A DNA stretch of 37,161 nt from contig CALIUY010000038.1 in the NCBI GenBank assembly GCA_938048455.1, forward strand, positions 1 through 37,161, in the 5' to 3' direction. The DNA is from an uncultured Desulfobacterales bacterium. Its GTDB lineage: Bacteria; Desulfobacterota; Desulfobacteria; Desulfobacterales; SpSt-501. The notes under the pieces were generated by a model. It had not been told where the DNA came from, made no database searches, and saw only the letters and a list, made by a program, of their open reading frames with translations. Of this stretch, positions 17,055 to 25,358 are shown in pieces. The translations under genes were made by a program, and so were the position numbers. Numbering within the stretch: the first letter of the stretch is position 1; every line of letters begins with the position of its first letter.

Positions 17055-19607
17055 TCAGGCGGCAAGCGCCGGAATGCGGGCGGCCGACTCCTCACGCAGG
17101 GCTTCCCGTCTTTCGGGGGCCGCAAACCGCAGCAGTCCCCCCACATCGAGGATCAGTCCCACCCGTCCGTTCGGTAAAATCGCCCCCCCGGAGATGCCCG
17201 GAATATTCTTCATCGTCTCGCCCAGGCTCTTGATCACCACCTGCTGCCGTCCAATCAGCTCATCCACCACCAGGCCGGCCTGACGCTCGCCGTCCTCGAC
17301 GACCACCACGATCGCCTCCGCCAGGTCCCGACAGGCCCCCTCCAGACGGTAGACCTCCGAGAGCCGGTAGAGCGGGAGCAGGCGGCCCTGCAGACGAAGC
17401 ATCTCGCCCTGGCCGAATACGGTGTGCAGGTCCGCTGCGGCCGGTTTGACCGAGCGCACGATCGCGATGGTCGGCAGGACATAGGTTTCCTTGGCGACGC
17501 GGATCACCATGCCGTCGATGATCGCCAGCGTGAGCGGCAGGCTCATGCGGAAAACGCTGCCCTTGCCCTTTTCGGAGCGGATCTCCACCGTACCGCGCAG
17601 GAGCTCGATGTTCTTCTTGACCACGTCCATCCCGACCCCCCGGCCGGAGACGTCGGTCACGACCTTGGCCGTGGAAAAGCCCGGCTCGAAGATCAGGTTG
17701 AAGACCTCGCGGTCGCTCGGTTCGGCGTTTTCGGCGACGAGTCCCCGCTCCCGCGCCTTGGCGAGGATCGCCTCGCGGTCGAGCCCCTTGCCGTCGTCGC
17801 TGATTTCGACGACGACGCTGCCCGCCGAGTGAAAGGCCGCGATCTTGACCGTGCCCTGCTCGGGTTTTCCCGCCGCCCGACGTTCCTCGGGGCTTTCGAT
17901 GCCGTGGTCGACCGCGTTGCGCACCATGTGCACGAGGGGGTCGTTCACAACATCGACGAGGTTGCGGTCGATCTCGGTGTCCTCCCCTTCGGTCACGAAG
18001 AGGACGTTCTTGCCGAGTTTGCGGCCCACATCGCGCGCCAGCCGGGCCATCTTGTTGAAGGTCGCCTTGAGCGGCACCATGCGCATGGACATGCTGATGT
18101 CCTGAAGCTCGCGCACGATTTTGGTCGTGTGGGCGACTTTTTTGGCCAGTCCGTGGTGCCCGCCCCCGGTCACGAGGGCGTCCTGGGCCACCATGGAATG
18201 GGCGATCACGAGCTCGCCCACCATGTCGATCAGCCGGTCGAGCCGCTGGGTGCTCACGCGCACCGAGGATTCGACCGCGGCCGCCCCGGCGCGCATCTGC
18301 TTCTGGACGCGCAGCGCCTGGCTGACGTCGGCGAGGCTCGCCGCCTGCGACTTGACGAGCGCCACCCCGGTCTTCTCCCCCGGGAAGCGATCGAGCGCCT
18401 CCTCGAGCGTTTCGCGGTTCACCTTGCCCTGGGCGACCAGGATGTCCCCGATCCGGGGGGCTCCCGCCGCGTCCGGCTCCTCGGAGACGCCGTGCGCCTC
18501 GGGGTTTTTGAGAATCTCGAGCAGCCGGTCGTAGCCCTCGGGCTTGACGAGAGCGCCCCCGGCGAGGGCCTGCTCCACGCCGCCGACCAGCTGCTTGATC
18601 GTATCGAGCGCCTGCAGACACAAATCGGCGTAGCCGCCGCGGTAGCGGATCTCCCCTTCGCGCACGCGGCTGAGCAGGCTCTCGGCGTGATGGCCGAGCT
18701 CGTTGATCAAAGTGAGCTCGAGAAATCCGGCGGTCCCTTTGATCGTGTGAAAGGCCCGGAAGACCCGGCCGACGGCCTCGAGATCCTCGGGGTCATGCTC
18801 GAGGGAGAGCAGGGCCTCTTCGGCGTTCTGAATCAGATCGTTGCTTTCGGTGATGAACTCGGCGAGAAGATCGGCATCGGCCCCGGCGGGCATCCAGTTT
18901 TGCCGCTCCTTTGGAGGCTCCGCTCCGGAAGGGCTTGCGGCGGTTTCGGCCGGCGGGGGTTCGACGGCCGGGGGCGCCTGTCCCTCCGCGGCGGAAAGAG
19001 CTTCTTCGAGAAGCGTGCCGATCCGTGCCGTACGATCTTCGGCCCCGGGGGCGCCCCCCGCCGCCTGCTCCCGGCAGAGCCGTTCGGCCTCGACGACGGA
19101 GGCCTTCACGGAAGGCGCGAGATCCGGCCCGGCGGCGACGGCACCGAGCCGGTCCGCCAGGGCGGACCATCCGGCGCGATCCTCGGCTTCGAGCCCCAGG
19201 AGCCGGGCGAGCGCCTCGTGAAGACCGTCGCCGGGGGGGACCTCTTGCTCCGCGGTCGCCGCGGCACCGGGCTCCGCCAAGGCGCGGAGCTTCTCCTCGA
19301 TCGCGGCCAGGGCGGATTCCTCCCGCTCCCCGGCGATGACCTCCGCCGCCGATTGCAGAGCGGAGGAGACCGCTTCCACCGCGGCCAAAGAGCAGCTGCC
19401 CTCGACACAGCCGAAGCGGCGTACCGCGCCGGCCGCGGTGTTCAAGAGCCTCTTCACGGCGCCATGGCGCGACGGCGCGGCGGCAGCGATCGCCTCGAGT
19501 TGGGTGGCGGCCGCCGCCCAGCCTTCCGCGTCGTCCAGACCGATCTCCTCCAGTCCCTCGAGCAGGGCATTCAGTTTCCGGTGCAGACTGCGCTCGTTAC
19601 GGTTCAT
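17055..19607 (-). CDS. cheA: Chemotaxis histidine kinase CheA with unusual N-terminal extension
   Basis: Central kinase of chemotaxis, 850 residues. In order: a 240-residue Ala-rich helical extension containing two similar units (about 7-65 and 128-180); the HPt (P1) domain with H287 in FHTIKGTAGF; a segment at 385-437 (RIGDILVAQGKVNRETLEEA ... DVSQALRVQKQ) resembling the N-domain of GspE/MshE ATPases and occupying the place of P2; dimerisation helices (453-530); the HATPase domain with N-box HMVRNAVDHG (560-569), DDGKGLD (604-610), FEPGFS and GRGVGMDVV; and the CheW-like P5 domain (690-825). No standard P2 CheY-binding domain is seen. It follows flgN by 36 bases. No cheW gene is in the window. 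Confidence 0.95.
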   Translation of the reverse strand: MNRNERSLHRKLNALLEGLEEIGLDDAEGWAAAATQLEAIAAAAPSRHGAVKRLLNTAAGAVRRFGCVEGSCSLAAVEAVSSALQSAAEVIAGEREESALAAIEEKLRALAEPGAAATAEQEVPPGDGLHEALARLLGLEAEDRAGWSALADRLGAVAAGPDLAPSVKASVVEAERLCREQAAGGAPGAEDRTARIGTLLEEALSAAEGQAPPAVEPPPAETAASPSGAEPPKERQNWMPAGADADLLAEFITESNDLIQNAEEALLSLEHDPEDLEAVGRVFRAFHTIKGTAGFLELTLINELGHHAESLLSRVREGEIRYRGGYADLCLQALDTIKQLVGGVEQALAGGALVKPEGYDRLLEILKNPEAHGVSEEPDAAGAPRIGDILVAQGKVNRETLEEALDRFPGEKTGVALVKSQAASLADVSQALRVQKQMRAGAAAVESSVRVSTQRLDRLIDMVGELVIAHSMVAQDALVTGGGHHGLAKKVAHTTKIVRELQDISMSMRMVPLKATFNKMARLARDVGRKLGKNVLFVTEGEDTEIDRNLVDVVNDPLVHMVRNAVDHGIESPEERRAAGKPEQGTVKIAAFHSAGSVVVEISDDGKGLDREAILAKARERGLVAENAEPSDREVFNLIFEPGFSTAKVVTDVSGRGVGMDVVKKNIELLRGTVEIRSEKGKGSVFRMSLPLTLAIIDGMVIRVAKETYVLPTIAIVRSVKPAAADLHTVFGQGEMLRLQGRLLPLYRLSEVYRLEGACRDLAEAIVVVVEDGERQAGLVVDELIGRQQVVIKSLGETMKNIPGISGGAILPNGRVGLILDVGGLLRFAAPERREALREESAARIPALAA

Positions 19608-19643
19608 GTCCCGATTCCCCCCGCATCCCTTCCAGCGCCGATT

Positions 19644-20144
19644 TCAGATCTGCCGCGAGAGGACGGCCCCGCTCACCGGGTTTTCGTCGACCTTCCCCTC
19701 GCTTCCGTAGCGCACTCCGGCCGAACCCATCTGGCGGGCCGCCTCGAAGAGCTCGCGGGCAAGCTCCGCGACCCGGCGGCAGTCCAAACTCGCCCGTCCC
19801 TGCAGCTGCCGGAGTCTTCCGAGCAGAAGGCCGATTTCCCCGCGCAGATCCAGTAGCCGCCGGCCTTCGAGGGGAGGCGCCAGAAGCGCGATCCGACTCA
19901 CGGTCACCTCGGATACCGGGCAGCCGAGCCGGAAGGCGAGCCGGCCGATCCAGTCGCTGCGACACCGCTCGACCTCCCGCATCCGCTGCTGGAGGATCTG
20001 CATCTGTCCGCTCAGGGCGGCGACGCCAGCGGCGTCGGCGGCGGAAGCGGCCTGGGACAGGCCCTCCAGGGCTCCGATCCACTCGCGGCAGATCTCGGCT
20101 TCCTGCTCCAGCAAAACGATCAGTCGTCGAAAATCGATCTCCAT
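19644..20144 (-). CDS. flgN: Flagellar export chaperone FlgN
   Basis: Cytoplasmic chaperone that delivers FlgK and FlgL to the export gate. The 166-residue protein is mostly long helices with a coiled-coil look (LIVLLEQEAEICREWIGALE; SGQMQILQQRMREVERCRSD). It ends in the short YGSEGKV motif that, with the preceding helix, is typical of FlgN C-termini. It is the first gene behind the sigma28-like promoter, in the operon that also encodes its clients flgK and flgL. FlgN sequences diverge strongly, so the call leans on shape, tail and position. Confidence 0.8.
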   Translation of the reverse strand: MEIDFRRLIVLLEQEAEICREWIGALEGLSQAASAADAAGVAALSGQMQILQQRMREVERCRSDWIGRLAFRLGCPVSEVTVSRIALLAPPLEGRRLLDLRGEIGLLLGRLRQLQGRASLDCRRVAELARELFEAARQMGSAGVRYGSEGKVDENPVSGAVLSRQI

Positions 20145-20180
20145 CGGCTCCCGAGCGGCGGGGCGGACCGCCCATGCTCA

Positions 20181-20208
20181 ATATCGGATGTTCGCCCCGC
20201 TTCCTTTA
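20181..20208 (-). promoter_or_regulatory. Putative sigma28 (FliA) promoter of the flgN-cheA-flgKL operon
   Basis: On the minus strand TAAAGGAA (20208-20201) and TCCGATAT (20188-20181) are separated by 12 bases. They match the flagellar sigma28 pattern TAAAGTTT, 11 bases, GCCGATAA at most conserved positions. It lies between the flgJ terminator and flgN, with the predicted start near 20172, on a GGGCGGACCGCCC dyad (20161-20173). FliA is encoded at 26201-26992. Confidence 0.7.
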
Positions 20209-20233
20209 ATCCCCTCTTTCTTTCCCGCGGCAT

Positions 20234-20256
20234 GAAAAATCCGCCTTTCCCGGCGG
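20234..20256 (-). terminator. Intrinsic terminator after flgJ
   Basis: On the minus strand CCGCC, loop GGGAAA, GGCGG, then ATTTTTC starts nine bases after the flgJ stop codon. The stem is five bp and GC-only, the T tract is five. It separates the rod/ring operon from the sigma28 promoter of the next operon. Confidence 0.65.
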
Positions 20257-20265
20257 CTTGCGGCT

Positions 20266-20610
20266 TCAGCGATCGCCGTCGCGTTCCGAAAGCCTCGGCG
20301 CGAGCTGCTCGTAGAGCAGGCGCGATAGACCGAGGCCCCCGGAAGCCGCCATCGCGCGGGCCCGCTCGGCGTCGAGAAAGGCCGTGTAGAGCTCCTCCGC
20401 CCGCCCGCCGTCGAAAAGGCCTGCGCGATCGATCGTCTTGCGCATCTCGCTCAGCAGCTGGTGGATGAAAAGGGACTCCATCTCCCGGCAGGCGGCTTTA
20501 AGCCGCTCGTTCTCGGCGACGCGGGAGGCGGGGGAAACTTCCGGGGATCCCGCCGGCCGTTCTCGGCGAAGAACGGACGCCAAAGGGACGATGCGGAGCG
20601 GATCGGTCAT
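20266..20610 (-). CDS. flgJ: FlgJ-type rod assembly protein, rod-capping domain only
   Basis: Rod cap/scaffold for flagellar rod assembly. The 114-residue product has the N-terminal FlgJ domain signature: LKAACREMESLFIHQLLSEM (37-56), then MRKTIDRAGLFDGGRAEELY and an ERARAMAASGGLGLSRLLYE segment. It lacks the C-terminal muramidase domain of enterobacterial FlgJ, as in many other phyla where a separate hydrolase opens the wall. ATG at 20610 shares one base with the flgI stop (TGATG). Confidence 0.9.
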   Translation of the reverse strand: MTDPLRIVPLASVLRRERPAGSPEVSPASRVAENERLKAACREMESLFIHQLLSEMRKTIDRAGLFDGGRAEELYTAFLDAERARAMAASGGLGLSRLLYEQLAPRLSERDGDR

Positions 20611-21728
20611 CACATGATCTCCAGCTCGGCCTGCAGGGCGCCGGCGGCGCGGAGCGCTTGCAGGATCGAAATCAGATCGCGCGGCGTAACCCCTAAAGCG
20701 TTCAGGGCGCGCACGACCTCGCCGATGCTCACCCCGGTGGGCACGATTTGCAGCGGTGCACGACCTTCCTGGACCATCGTTTGCGATTCCTGGGTGACCA
20801 CCGTCCTGCCGCCGGAGGCGAAGGGCAGCGCCTGGGAGACCTGGGGCGTCTGCTTGATTTCGACACTCAGGTTCCCATGCGCGATCGCCACGGTGGAAAT
20901 GCGCACGTTCTCGCCCATGATGACCGTTCCCGTACGCTCGTTGATCACCACGCGCGAAATCCCGTCCGGGGCGACCTGAAGGTTTTCGATCTGGGCGATC
21001 AAGGGGGCCACCCGACCCCGGTACTCCGGAGGCACTTGGATTTGGATCGTTCCGGAGTCGATCGCCTGGGCGACCGGGGCGGCCAATCCCTCGTTGATCG
21101 CGCGGGCGACCCGGGAGGCGGTGGTGAAGTCCGGCTTGTGGATGGAGAGGGCGAGCTCTTCTTTCTGGTTCAGCTGGAAGGGGATCTCCCGCTCCACGGT
21201 CGCCCCCTGGACCACCCGGCCCACGGTGGGGAAATTTTTGGCGACCTTGTCTCCCGAGCCCCCGCCCACGAGGAAGCCGCCTGTGGCCACGGGCCCCTGG
21301 GCCACGGCGTAAACCTGTCCGTCCGCCCCCTTGAGCGGGGTCAGGACGAGCGTCCCGCCCTGCAGCGTCTTGGCGTCGCCGATCGAGTTCACGAGGGCAT
21401 CCAGTCTCGTTCCCACGCGGGAAAAAGGCGGCAGATCCGCGGTGACCATGACGGCAGCCACGTTTTTGACCTTGATCTCCTCGGGGGAGATCGTGACCCC
21501 CATCTTTTCCAGCATGGCCGACATCGACTGGAGCGTGAACTGCGTGCTCGCACTGTCGCCGCTTCCGGCAAGCCCGACGACGAGTCCGTAGCCCACCAGC
21601 TGGTTGGGCCGCACCCCGCGGAAGGCGGCGATGTCTTTGATGCGCGCAGCACCCGCTTCCCCCCCCGCCAGGAAGGCCGGCAGGAGGACGAAGAGTGCCA
21701 ACCGGATCCGCATGGAGCTTCGGAGCAT
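20610..21728 (-). CDS. flgI: Flagellar P-ring protein FlgI
   Basis: Periplasmic protein that builds the P ring in the peptidoglycan. The 372-residue precursor has a Sec signal (MRIRLALFVLLPAFLAG then GEAGA). The mature start ARIKDIAAFRGVRPNQLVGY and GLVVGLAGSGDS are family hallmarks, as are VVMGENVRIS-like and GRTVVTQE blocks further on. The start chosen is ATG at 21728, with AGGAGGG just upstream (short spacing); ATG at 21713 is the alternative. Its length is normal. Confidence 0.95.
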   Translation of the reverse strand: MLRSSMRIRLALFVLLPAFLAGGEAGAARIKDIAAFRGVRPNQLVGYGLVVGLAGSGDSASTQFTLQSMSAMLEKMGVTISPEEIKVKNVAAVMVTADLPPFSRVGTRLDALVNSIGDAKTLQGGTLVLTPLKGADGQVYAVAQGPVATGGFLVGGGSGDKVAKNFPTVGRVVQGATVEREIPFQLNQKEELALSIHKPDFTTASRVARAINEGLAAPVAQAIDSGTIQIQVPPEYRGRVAPLIAQIENLQVAPDGISRVVINERTGTVIMGENVRISTVAIAHGNLSVEIKQTPQVSQALPFASGGRTVVTQESQTMVQEGRAPLQIVPTGVSIGEVVRALNALGVTPRDLISILQALRAAGALQAELEIM

Positions 21729-21742
21729 CGGCCCTCCTCGCT

Positions 21743-22498
21743 TCAGAACGGCCAGACGGTTTCCAAAAAGGTCGCCAGCCAGCCGGGCCGCTGGCGGTCG
21801 TCGACGACGCCCGAACCGCTGTAGGCGATCTTCGCATCGGAGACGAAAATCGACTTGATCACGTTGTCGCTGCCGATGTCGCGCGGTCGGATCGTCCCGG
21901 ATAGGACGATGATCTGATTTTCGTGGTTCACGAGCACCTCGCGCGTCCCCACGATGCGCAGGTTCCCGTTCGGCATCACCTCGGTCACGCGGCAGGTGAT
22001 GTAGGCCGTGAGATCGCCGCTGCGCGTGGTCGTACCGTCGCCTTCGAAATCGCTCTTGATCCCGCCTTTGACGGAGACCGCCCCGAAGGGGTTCACTTTG
22101 GGCAGGTCGCTCCCCAGCCAGCGCAACAGCTTGTCCTGCCACCAGGTATCGACGCCCATCGCCGCATCGATTCCGGCCGAAAGGCTCGAGTCGCGCGCCG
22201 TCTTGGTGTTGGCCTTGTTGGTCGCCTTGGAGGATTCCTGCACCTTGACGGTGACGATGTCCCCGACGCGGCGGGCCTTGGTGTCCTGGAAAAGTCCGGT
22301 CATCGCCGAGCCGTCGGTGAAGAGGGAATTTTCCTGATAGGCCGCTTGACGTTCCGCCGCTTGCCGCTCGAAGGCCTCGGCCGGCGGCGGCGGAACCTGG
22401 GGAACGATGAGGGGCTGACGTGCGGCGCAACCGACGACGCACAGAACCCCGGCCAGAAAGGCGGCGATGTTCATCCCGTGCCGAATCACCCGAACCAT
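21743..22498 (-). CDS. flgH: Flagellar L-ring lipoprotein FlgH
   Basis: Outer-membrane lipoprotein that forms the L ring bushing. The 251-residue precursor has a lipobox VVGC with the lipidated Cys at residue 24, then a proline-rich linker. The conserved core includes NSLFTDGSAMTGLFQDTKAR, VGDIVTVKVQESSKATNKAN and the C-terminal VLSGTIRPRDIGSDNVIKS. It shows that the organism has an outer membrane. It lies 14 bases before flgI. Confidence 0.96.
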   Translation of the reverse strand: MVRVIRHGMNIAAFLAGVLCVVGCAARQPLIVPQVPPPPAEAFERQAAERQAAYQENSLFTDGSAMTGLFQDTKARRVGDIVTVKVQESSKATNKANTKTARDSSLSAGIDAAMGVDTWWQDKLLRWLGSDLPKVNPFGAVSVKGGIKSDFEGDGTTTRSGDLTAYITCRVTEVMPNGNLRIVGTREVLVNHENQIIVLSGTIRPRDIGSDNVIKSIFVSDAKIAYSGSGVVDDRQRPGWLATFLETVWPF

Positions 22499-22533
22499 GA
22501 GATTCTTCCTCCGGAGCGCCGCGCGAGCAGCGT

Positions 22534-23517
22534 CTAAAATTCGATGCGCACCGTGCGCTCGTCGACCACCCGCGCGGTGACGGCCTTGTTGGAGTCGAGG
22601 TTCACCACCTGGACGAGATCCCCCGGCGCTCCGCGCTGCCGAACGACGCCGAAGGCCGTGATGCGCAGCCCGGCCGATTCGGCGACGATGCGCACGCGGT
22701 CGCCGTTCTTGACCACCGGTTGCGATTCGAGAAGGTCGGCGCTCAGCACCGCTCCGGCTTCCACGGGCCGTTTCACCCGTTTGCCGATCACCTCGCCGGG
22801 CTGCGTGAGCGCATCGGCGGGAAGCCGGGCGGAATCGAGCGGCCGCCGCTCGACGTCCTCCTCGGAGAGCGGCTTGAAACGTCCGAGCGGCCGCCGGGCG
22901 ACGAGCACCGACACGGGCCGCTCGATCGTCACCGCGGCCGGAAGGCGCCGCTCGGCCTCATCGCCCGCTTTCACCACCAGGGTGAGCGGCACGGTCCCGA
23001 CGAGATCGCCGCTCTTCGGCCCGAAAACGCGAAGTTCCAGGTCTCCGACGGGAACGACGAGCGCCTCGGGAACGCGGATTTCGCGGATGCGAAACGCTCC
23101 CGGCTCCCCTTTTCCCTGAGCGTCCACGTATTGCCGGACGGCCTCCTCCATCGCCCGGCGCTCAAGCACCGCGGCGGCCCGCCGCACCGTGACGTCTCCG
23201 GGGGTCTCCAGATCCAGCCGTTCGACTTCCACCCCGGCCGCACGGATCCGCGAGAAGATCCAGCCCGACTCCAGACGCCGTTCTCTTCCCGGCAGCGGAG
23301 CCCGCCCCAGCGAAACGGCTTCCAGACGCGCACGCTCGGACGGATCGGCGGCGTCGATGCGGGCGATCTCGCCCAGCCGGATCGGATCGGAGACGACCTC
23401 GCTGCCTTCGAACACCACGACCCGCACCCGGCTCTCGGGTCCGGCCCCGAAGGCCGCGGTGGCCCCCAGGACCGCCGCAAGAAGAACCGCCGCCCCAATG
23501 AAGTGGATCCGTCCCAC
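22534..23517 (-). CDS. flgA: Flagellar P-ring assembly chaperone FlgA
   Basis: Periplasmic chaperone for FlgI polymerisation. The 327-residue protein has a signal peptide (FIGAAVLLAAVLGATAAFGA) and a C-terminal SAF-type domain with VEAGAVLSADLLESQPVVKN, GDRVRIVAESAGLRI and a terminal VNLDSNKAVTARVVDERTV. It is longer than minimal FlgA because of an N-terminal region typical of the larger subclass. The start is GTG at 23517, preceded by GGAGGG. It lies 35 bases upstream of flgH. Confidence 0.92.
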   Translation of the reverse strand: MGRIHFIGAAVLLAAVLGATAAFGAGPESRVRVVVFEGSEVVSDPIRLGEIARIDAADPSERARLEAVSLGRAPLPGRERRLESGWIFSRIRAAGVEVERLDLETPGDVTVRRAAAVLERRAMEEAVRQYVDAQGKGEPGAFRIREIRVPEALVVPVGDLELRVFGPKSGDLVGTVPLTLVVKAGDEAERRLPAAVTIERPVSVLVARRPLGRFKPLSEEDVERRPLDSARLPADALTQPGEVIGKRVKRPVEAGAVLSADLLESQPVVKNGDRVRIVAESAGLRITAFGVVRQRGAPGDLVQVVNLDSNKAVTARVVDERTVRIEF

Positions 23518-23540
23518 GGCCCGACGCCCTCCGCTTCCGG

Positions 23541-24329
23541 TTACCGCCTCAGGTTGTTCGCCGTCTGCAGCATGTCGTCGGAAGCCTGGACGATCTTGCT
23601 GTTCGTCTCGTAGGCCCGCTGCGCGGTGATCATGCTCACCATCTCGTCGACGATGCTGACGTTGGACATCTCAAGAAAGCCTTGAGCGATCGTGCCGAAG
23701 CTCTGCTCGCCCGCCGTACCCACGATCACGGAACCCGAAGCCTCGGTCTCGAGGAAGAGGTTCTTGCCCATGCTCTGGAGTCCGGCCGGATTGGGAAAAC
23801 GCGCCAACAGGATCGTTCCGATCTGGCGCGGGGCGGCATCGCCGGCGACCAGGACACTCACGGTCCCGTCCAACCCGACCGACAGCGAGATCGCGTCGGT
23901 CGGCACGGTGATTTCCGGCGTCAACAGAAACCCGTCCGGCGTCACCACCCGCCCCTCGCGGTCGAGCTTGAAGGCCCCGGCGCGCGTGTAGGCCGTGGTC
24001 CCGTTGGGGAGCGTCACCTGGAAGAAGCCGTTGCCCTCGATCGCCAGATCGAGCTCGTTTTTGGTGAGCTGGAGCTCGCCCTCGGCGAAATTGCGGGCCA
24101 CCGCGACCGGTCGGACGCCGTGGCCGATCTGGATCCCGGTGGGAGCCTGGGTGTTCTCCGAGGTCGACCCGCCGGGAGGTTGCATCGTTTCGTAGAGCAA
24201 ATCCTGGAACTCGGCCCGGCTGCGCTTGAAGCCGGTCGTGTTGACGTTGGCCAGGTTGTTGGCGATGACATCGATGTTCAGACTCTGCGCCTGCATTCCG
24301 GATGCGGCGGCCCACATGCTGCGGATCAT
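23541..24329 (-). CDS. flgG: Flagellar distal rod protein FlgG
   Basis: Forms the distal rod. The 262-residue protein is the normal length. It has the axial N-terminus [15 protein letters not shown] with [20 protein letters not shown] (about 22-41), the rod-specific [11 protein letters not shown] segment, [12 protein letters not shown], and the C-terminal [20 protein letters not shown]. It is second in the flgF operon. Confidence 0.97.
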   Translation of the reverse strand: MIRSMWAAASGMQAQSLNIDVIANNLANVNTTGFKRSRAEFQDLLYETMQPPGGSTSENTQAPTGIQIGHGVRPVAVARNFAEGELQLTKNELDLAIEGNGFFQVTLPNGTTAYTRAGAFKLDREGRVVTPDGFLLTPEITVPTDAISLSVGLDGTVSVLVAGDAAPRQIGTILLARFPNPAGLQSMGKNLFLETEASGSVIVGTAGEQSFGTIAQGFLEMSNVSIVDEMVSMITAQRAYETNSKIVQASDDMLQTANNLRR

Positions 24330-24394
24330 GGTTTTTCCTCCCCGGATGTTGTCAAAACCTGCGGTTCGCTCCCGCCGTCCGCCGACGGAAAACC

Positions 24395-25162
24395 TTACGC
24401 GCTGCGGCCGAGCTCGTTCACGCTCTTGGCGTTGATGTCGTCCACCGCGCGCATGAGCCGCTGGTAGGACTCGTAGCCGCGCAGGATTTCGATCATCTCT
24501 ACCATGCCCCGGATGGCCTCCACGTTGGACATCTCCAGAAAGCCCTGGGCGAGATCCACCTCCGCAAGCGGCGTCCCTCCGCCGGGGGGCGGGGCGAAGT
24601 AGCCGTTTTCGGCACGCACGAGCGCGGCGGCCGGAATCTCCTCGATGCGCAGGCGTCCGACGTCGCGCTCGTCCACCCGCACGGTCCCGTCGCGCCCCAC
24701 GCTGATCATCGCTCTTCCGCCCGCGGCGCGCCCGCCCTCGATGCGGATCTCCCCTCCCTCCCCCTGAACCGGCCAGCCCTCCTGGGTCACCAGGACGCCC
24801 TCGGCGTTCAGCGTGAAGTTGCCGCGCCGAGTGAAGCGGAGACCGGCCGGAGACTCGACGGTGAAAAACCCCGGCCCGTTCAGAGCGAGGTCGAGGGGGT
24901 TCCCGGTCTGCCGAAGCGGACCGGGCGCGGGGTCGACCCGCGTTTCCCAGGCGATCCAGAAGCGTCCCGCATCAGCGACGGCGGGATCCGGAAGCAACAC
25001 CTCGCGCGGGCGATTTTCCTCGTCGAGCCGATAGGCCCGGAAAGAAACCGCCTGGCGTTTGAAGCCCGTGGTCTGCAGGTTGGCGAGGTTGTTGGCCGTG
25101 ACTTCCAGCCTCTTTTCGTATGCCAGGGCGGCCGCGGCCGCCATGTAGATCTCACCGCTCAT
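24395..25162 (-). CDS. flgF: Flagellar proximal rod protein FlgF
   Basis: Proximal rod subunit and first gene of the sigma54-driven rod/ring operon. The 255-residue protein starts at ATG 25162 ([20 protein letters not shown]), with GGAGG upstream; the longer in-frame extension has no support. It has [32 protein letters not shown] and the C-terminal [20 protein letters not shown] helix. Ordering flgF then flgG is usual. Confidence 0.95.
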   Translation of the reverse strand: MSGEIYMAAAAALAYEKRLEVTANNLANLQTTGFKRQAVSFRAYRLDEENRPREVLLPDPAVADAGRFWIAWETRVDPAPGPLRQTGNPLDLALNGPGFFTVESPAGLRFTRRGNFTLNAEGVLVTQEGWPVQGEGGEIRIEGGRAAGGRAMISVGRDGTVRVDERDVGRLRIEEIPAAALVRAENGYFAPPPGGGTPLAEVDLAQGFLEMSNVEAIRGMVEMIEILRGYESYQRLMRAVDDINAKSVNELGRSA

Positions 25163-25215
25163 CAAGGACCTCCGGATTCTGCCGGCCGGGAAAGGGATTT
25201 CTCCGTCGAAGTGCA

Positions 25216-25231
25216 TGCAAATGCCGTGCCT
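25216..25231 (-). promoter_or_regulatory. Sigma54 promoter of flgFGAHIJ
   Basis: On the minus strand AGGCACGGCATTTGCA matches TGGCACG-N4-TTGCA at all but one base, with the diagnostic GG-N10-GC spacing (GG at 25230-25229, GC at 25218-25217). The predicted start near 25204 lies about 40 bases before the flgF ATG. Confidence 0.85.
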
Positions 25232-25315
25232 TTTCCGACGCCGGCGCGCGGCCTGAGGGCGCGGGCGTCGCCGCGAAGGCGACGGGCTCGGTCTTGCCGA
25301 CCGCCGGCGATCCTT

Positions 25316-25341
25316 TTGCCGGAGAGCGGCAATTTTTGCCG
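25316..25341. repeat. Alternating inverted repeats upstream of the flgF promoter
   Basis: TTGCCG, GAGAG, CGGCAA, TTT, TTGCCG stand in a row, so the middle hexamer can pair with either neighbour. The centre CGGCAATTTTTGCCG is a perfect dyad. It lies 85-110 bases upstream of the -24 element, at a distance suited to an enhancer-binding protein. It is also just after the stop of the membrane gene, so an RNA role is possible. Confidence 0.65.
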
Positions 25342-25358
25342 AGGAGAGAAGGCATCGT

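Noticed and set aside
17424-19856. Plus-strand frame opposite cheA
   Set aside because: Mirror of high third-position GC in cheA; no recognisable protein features.
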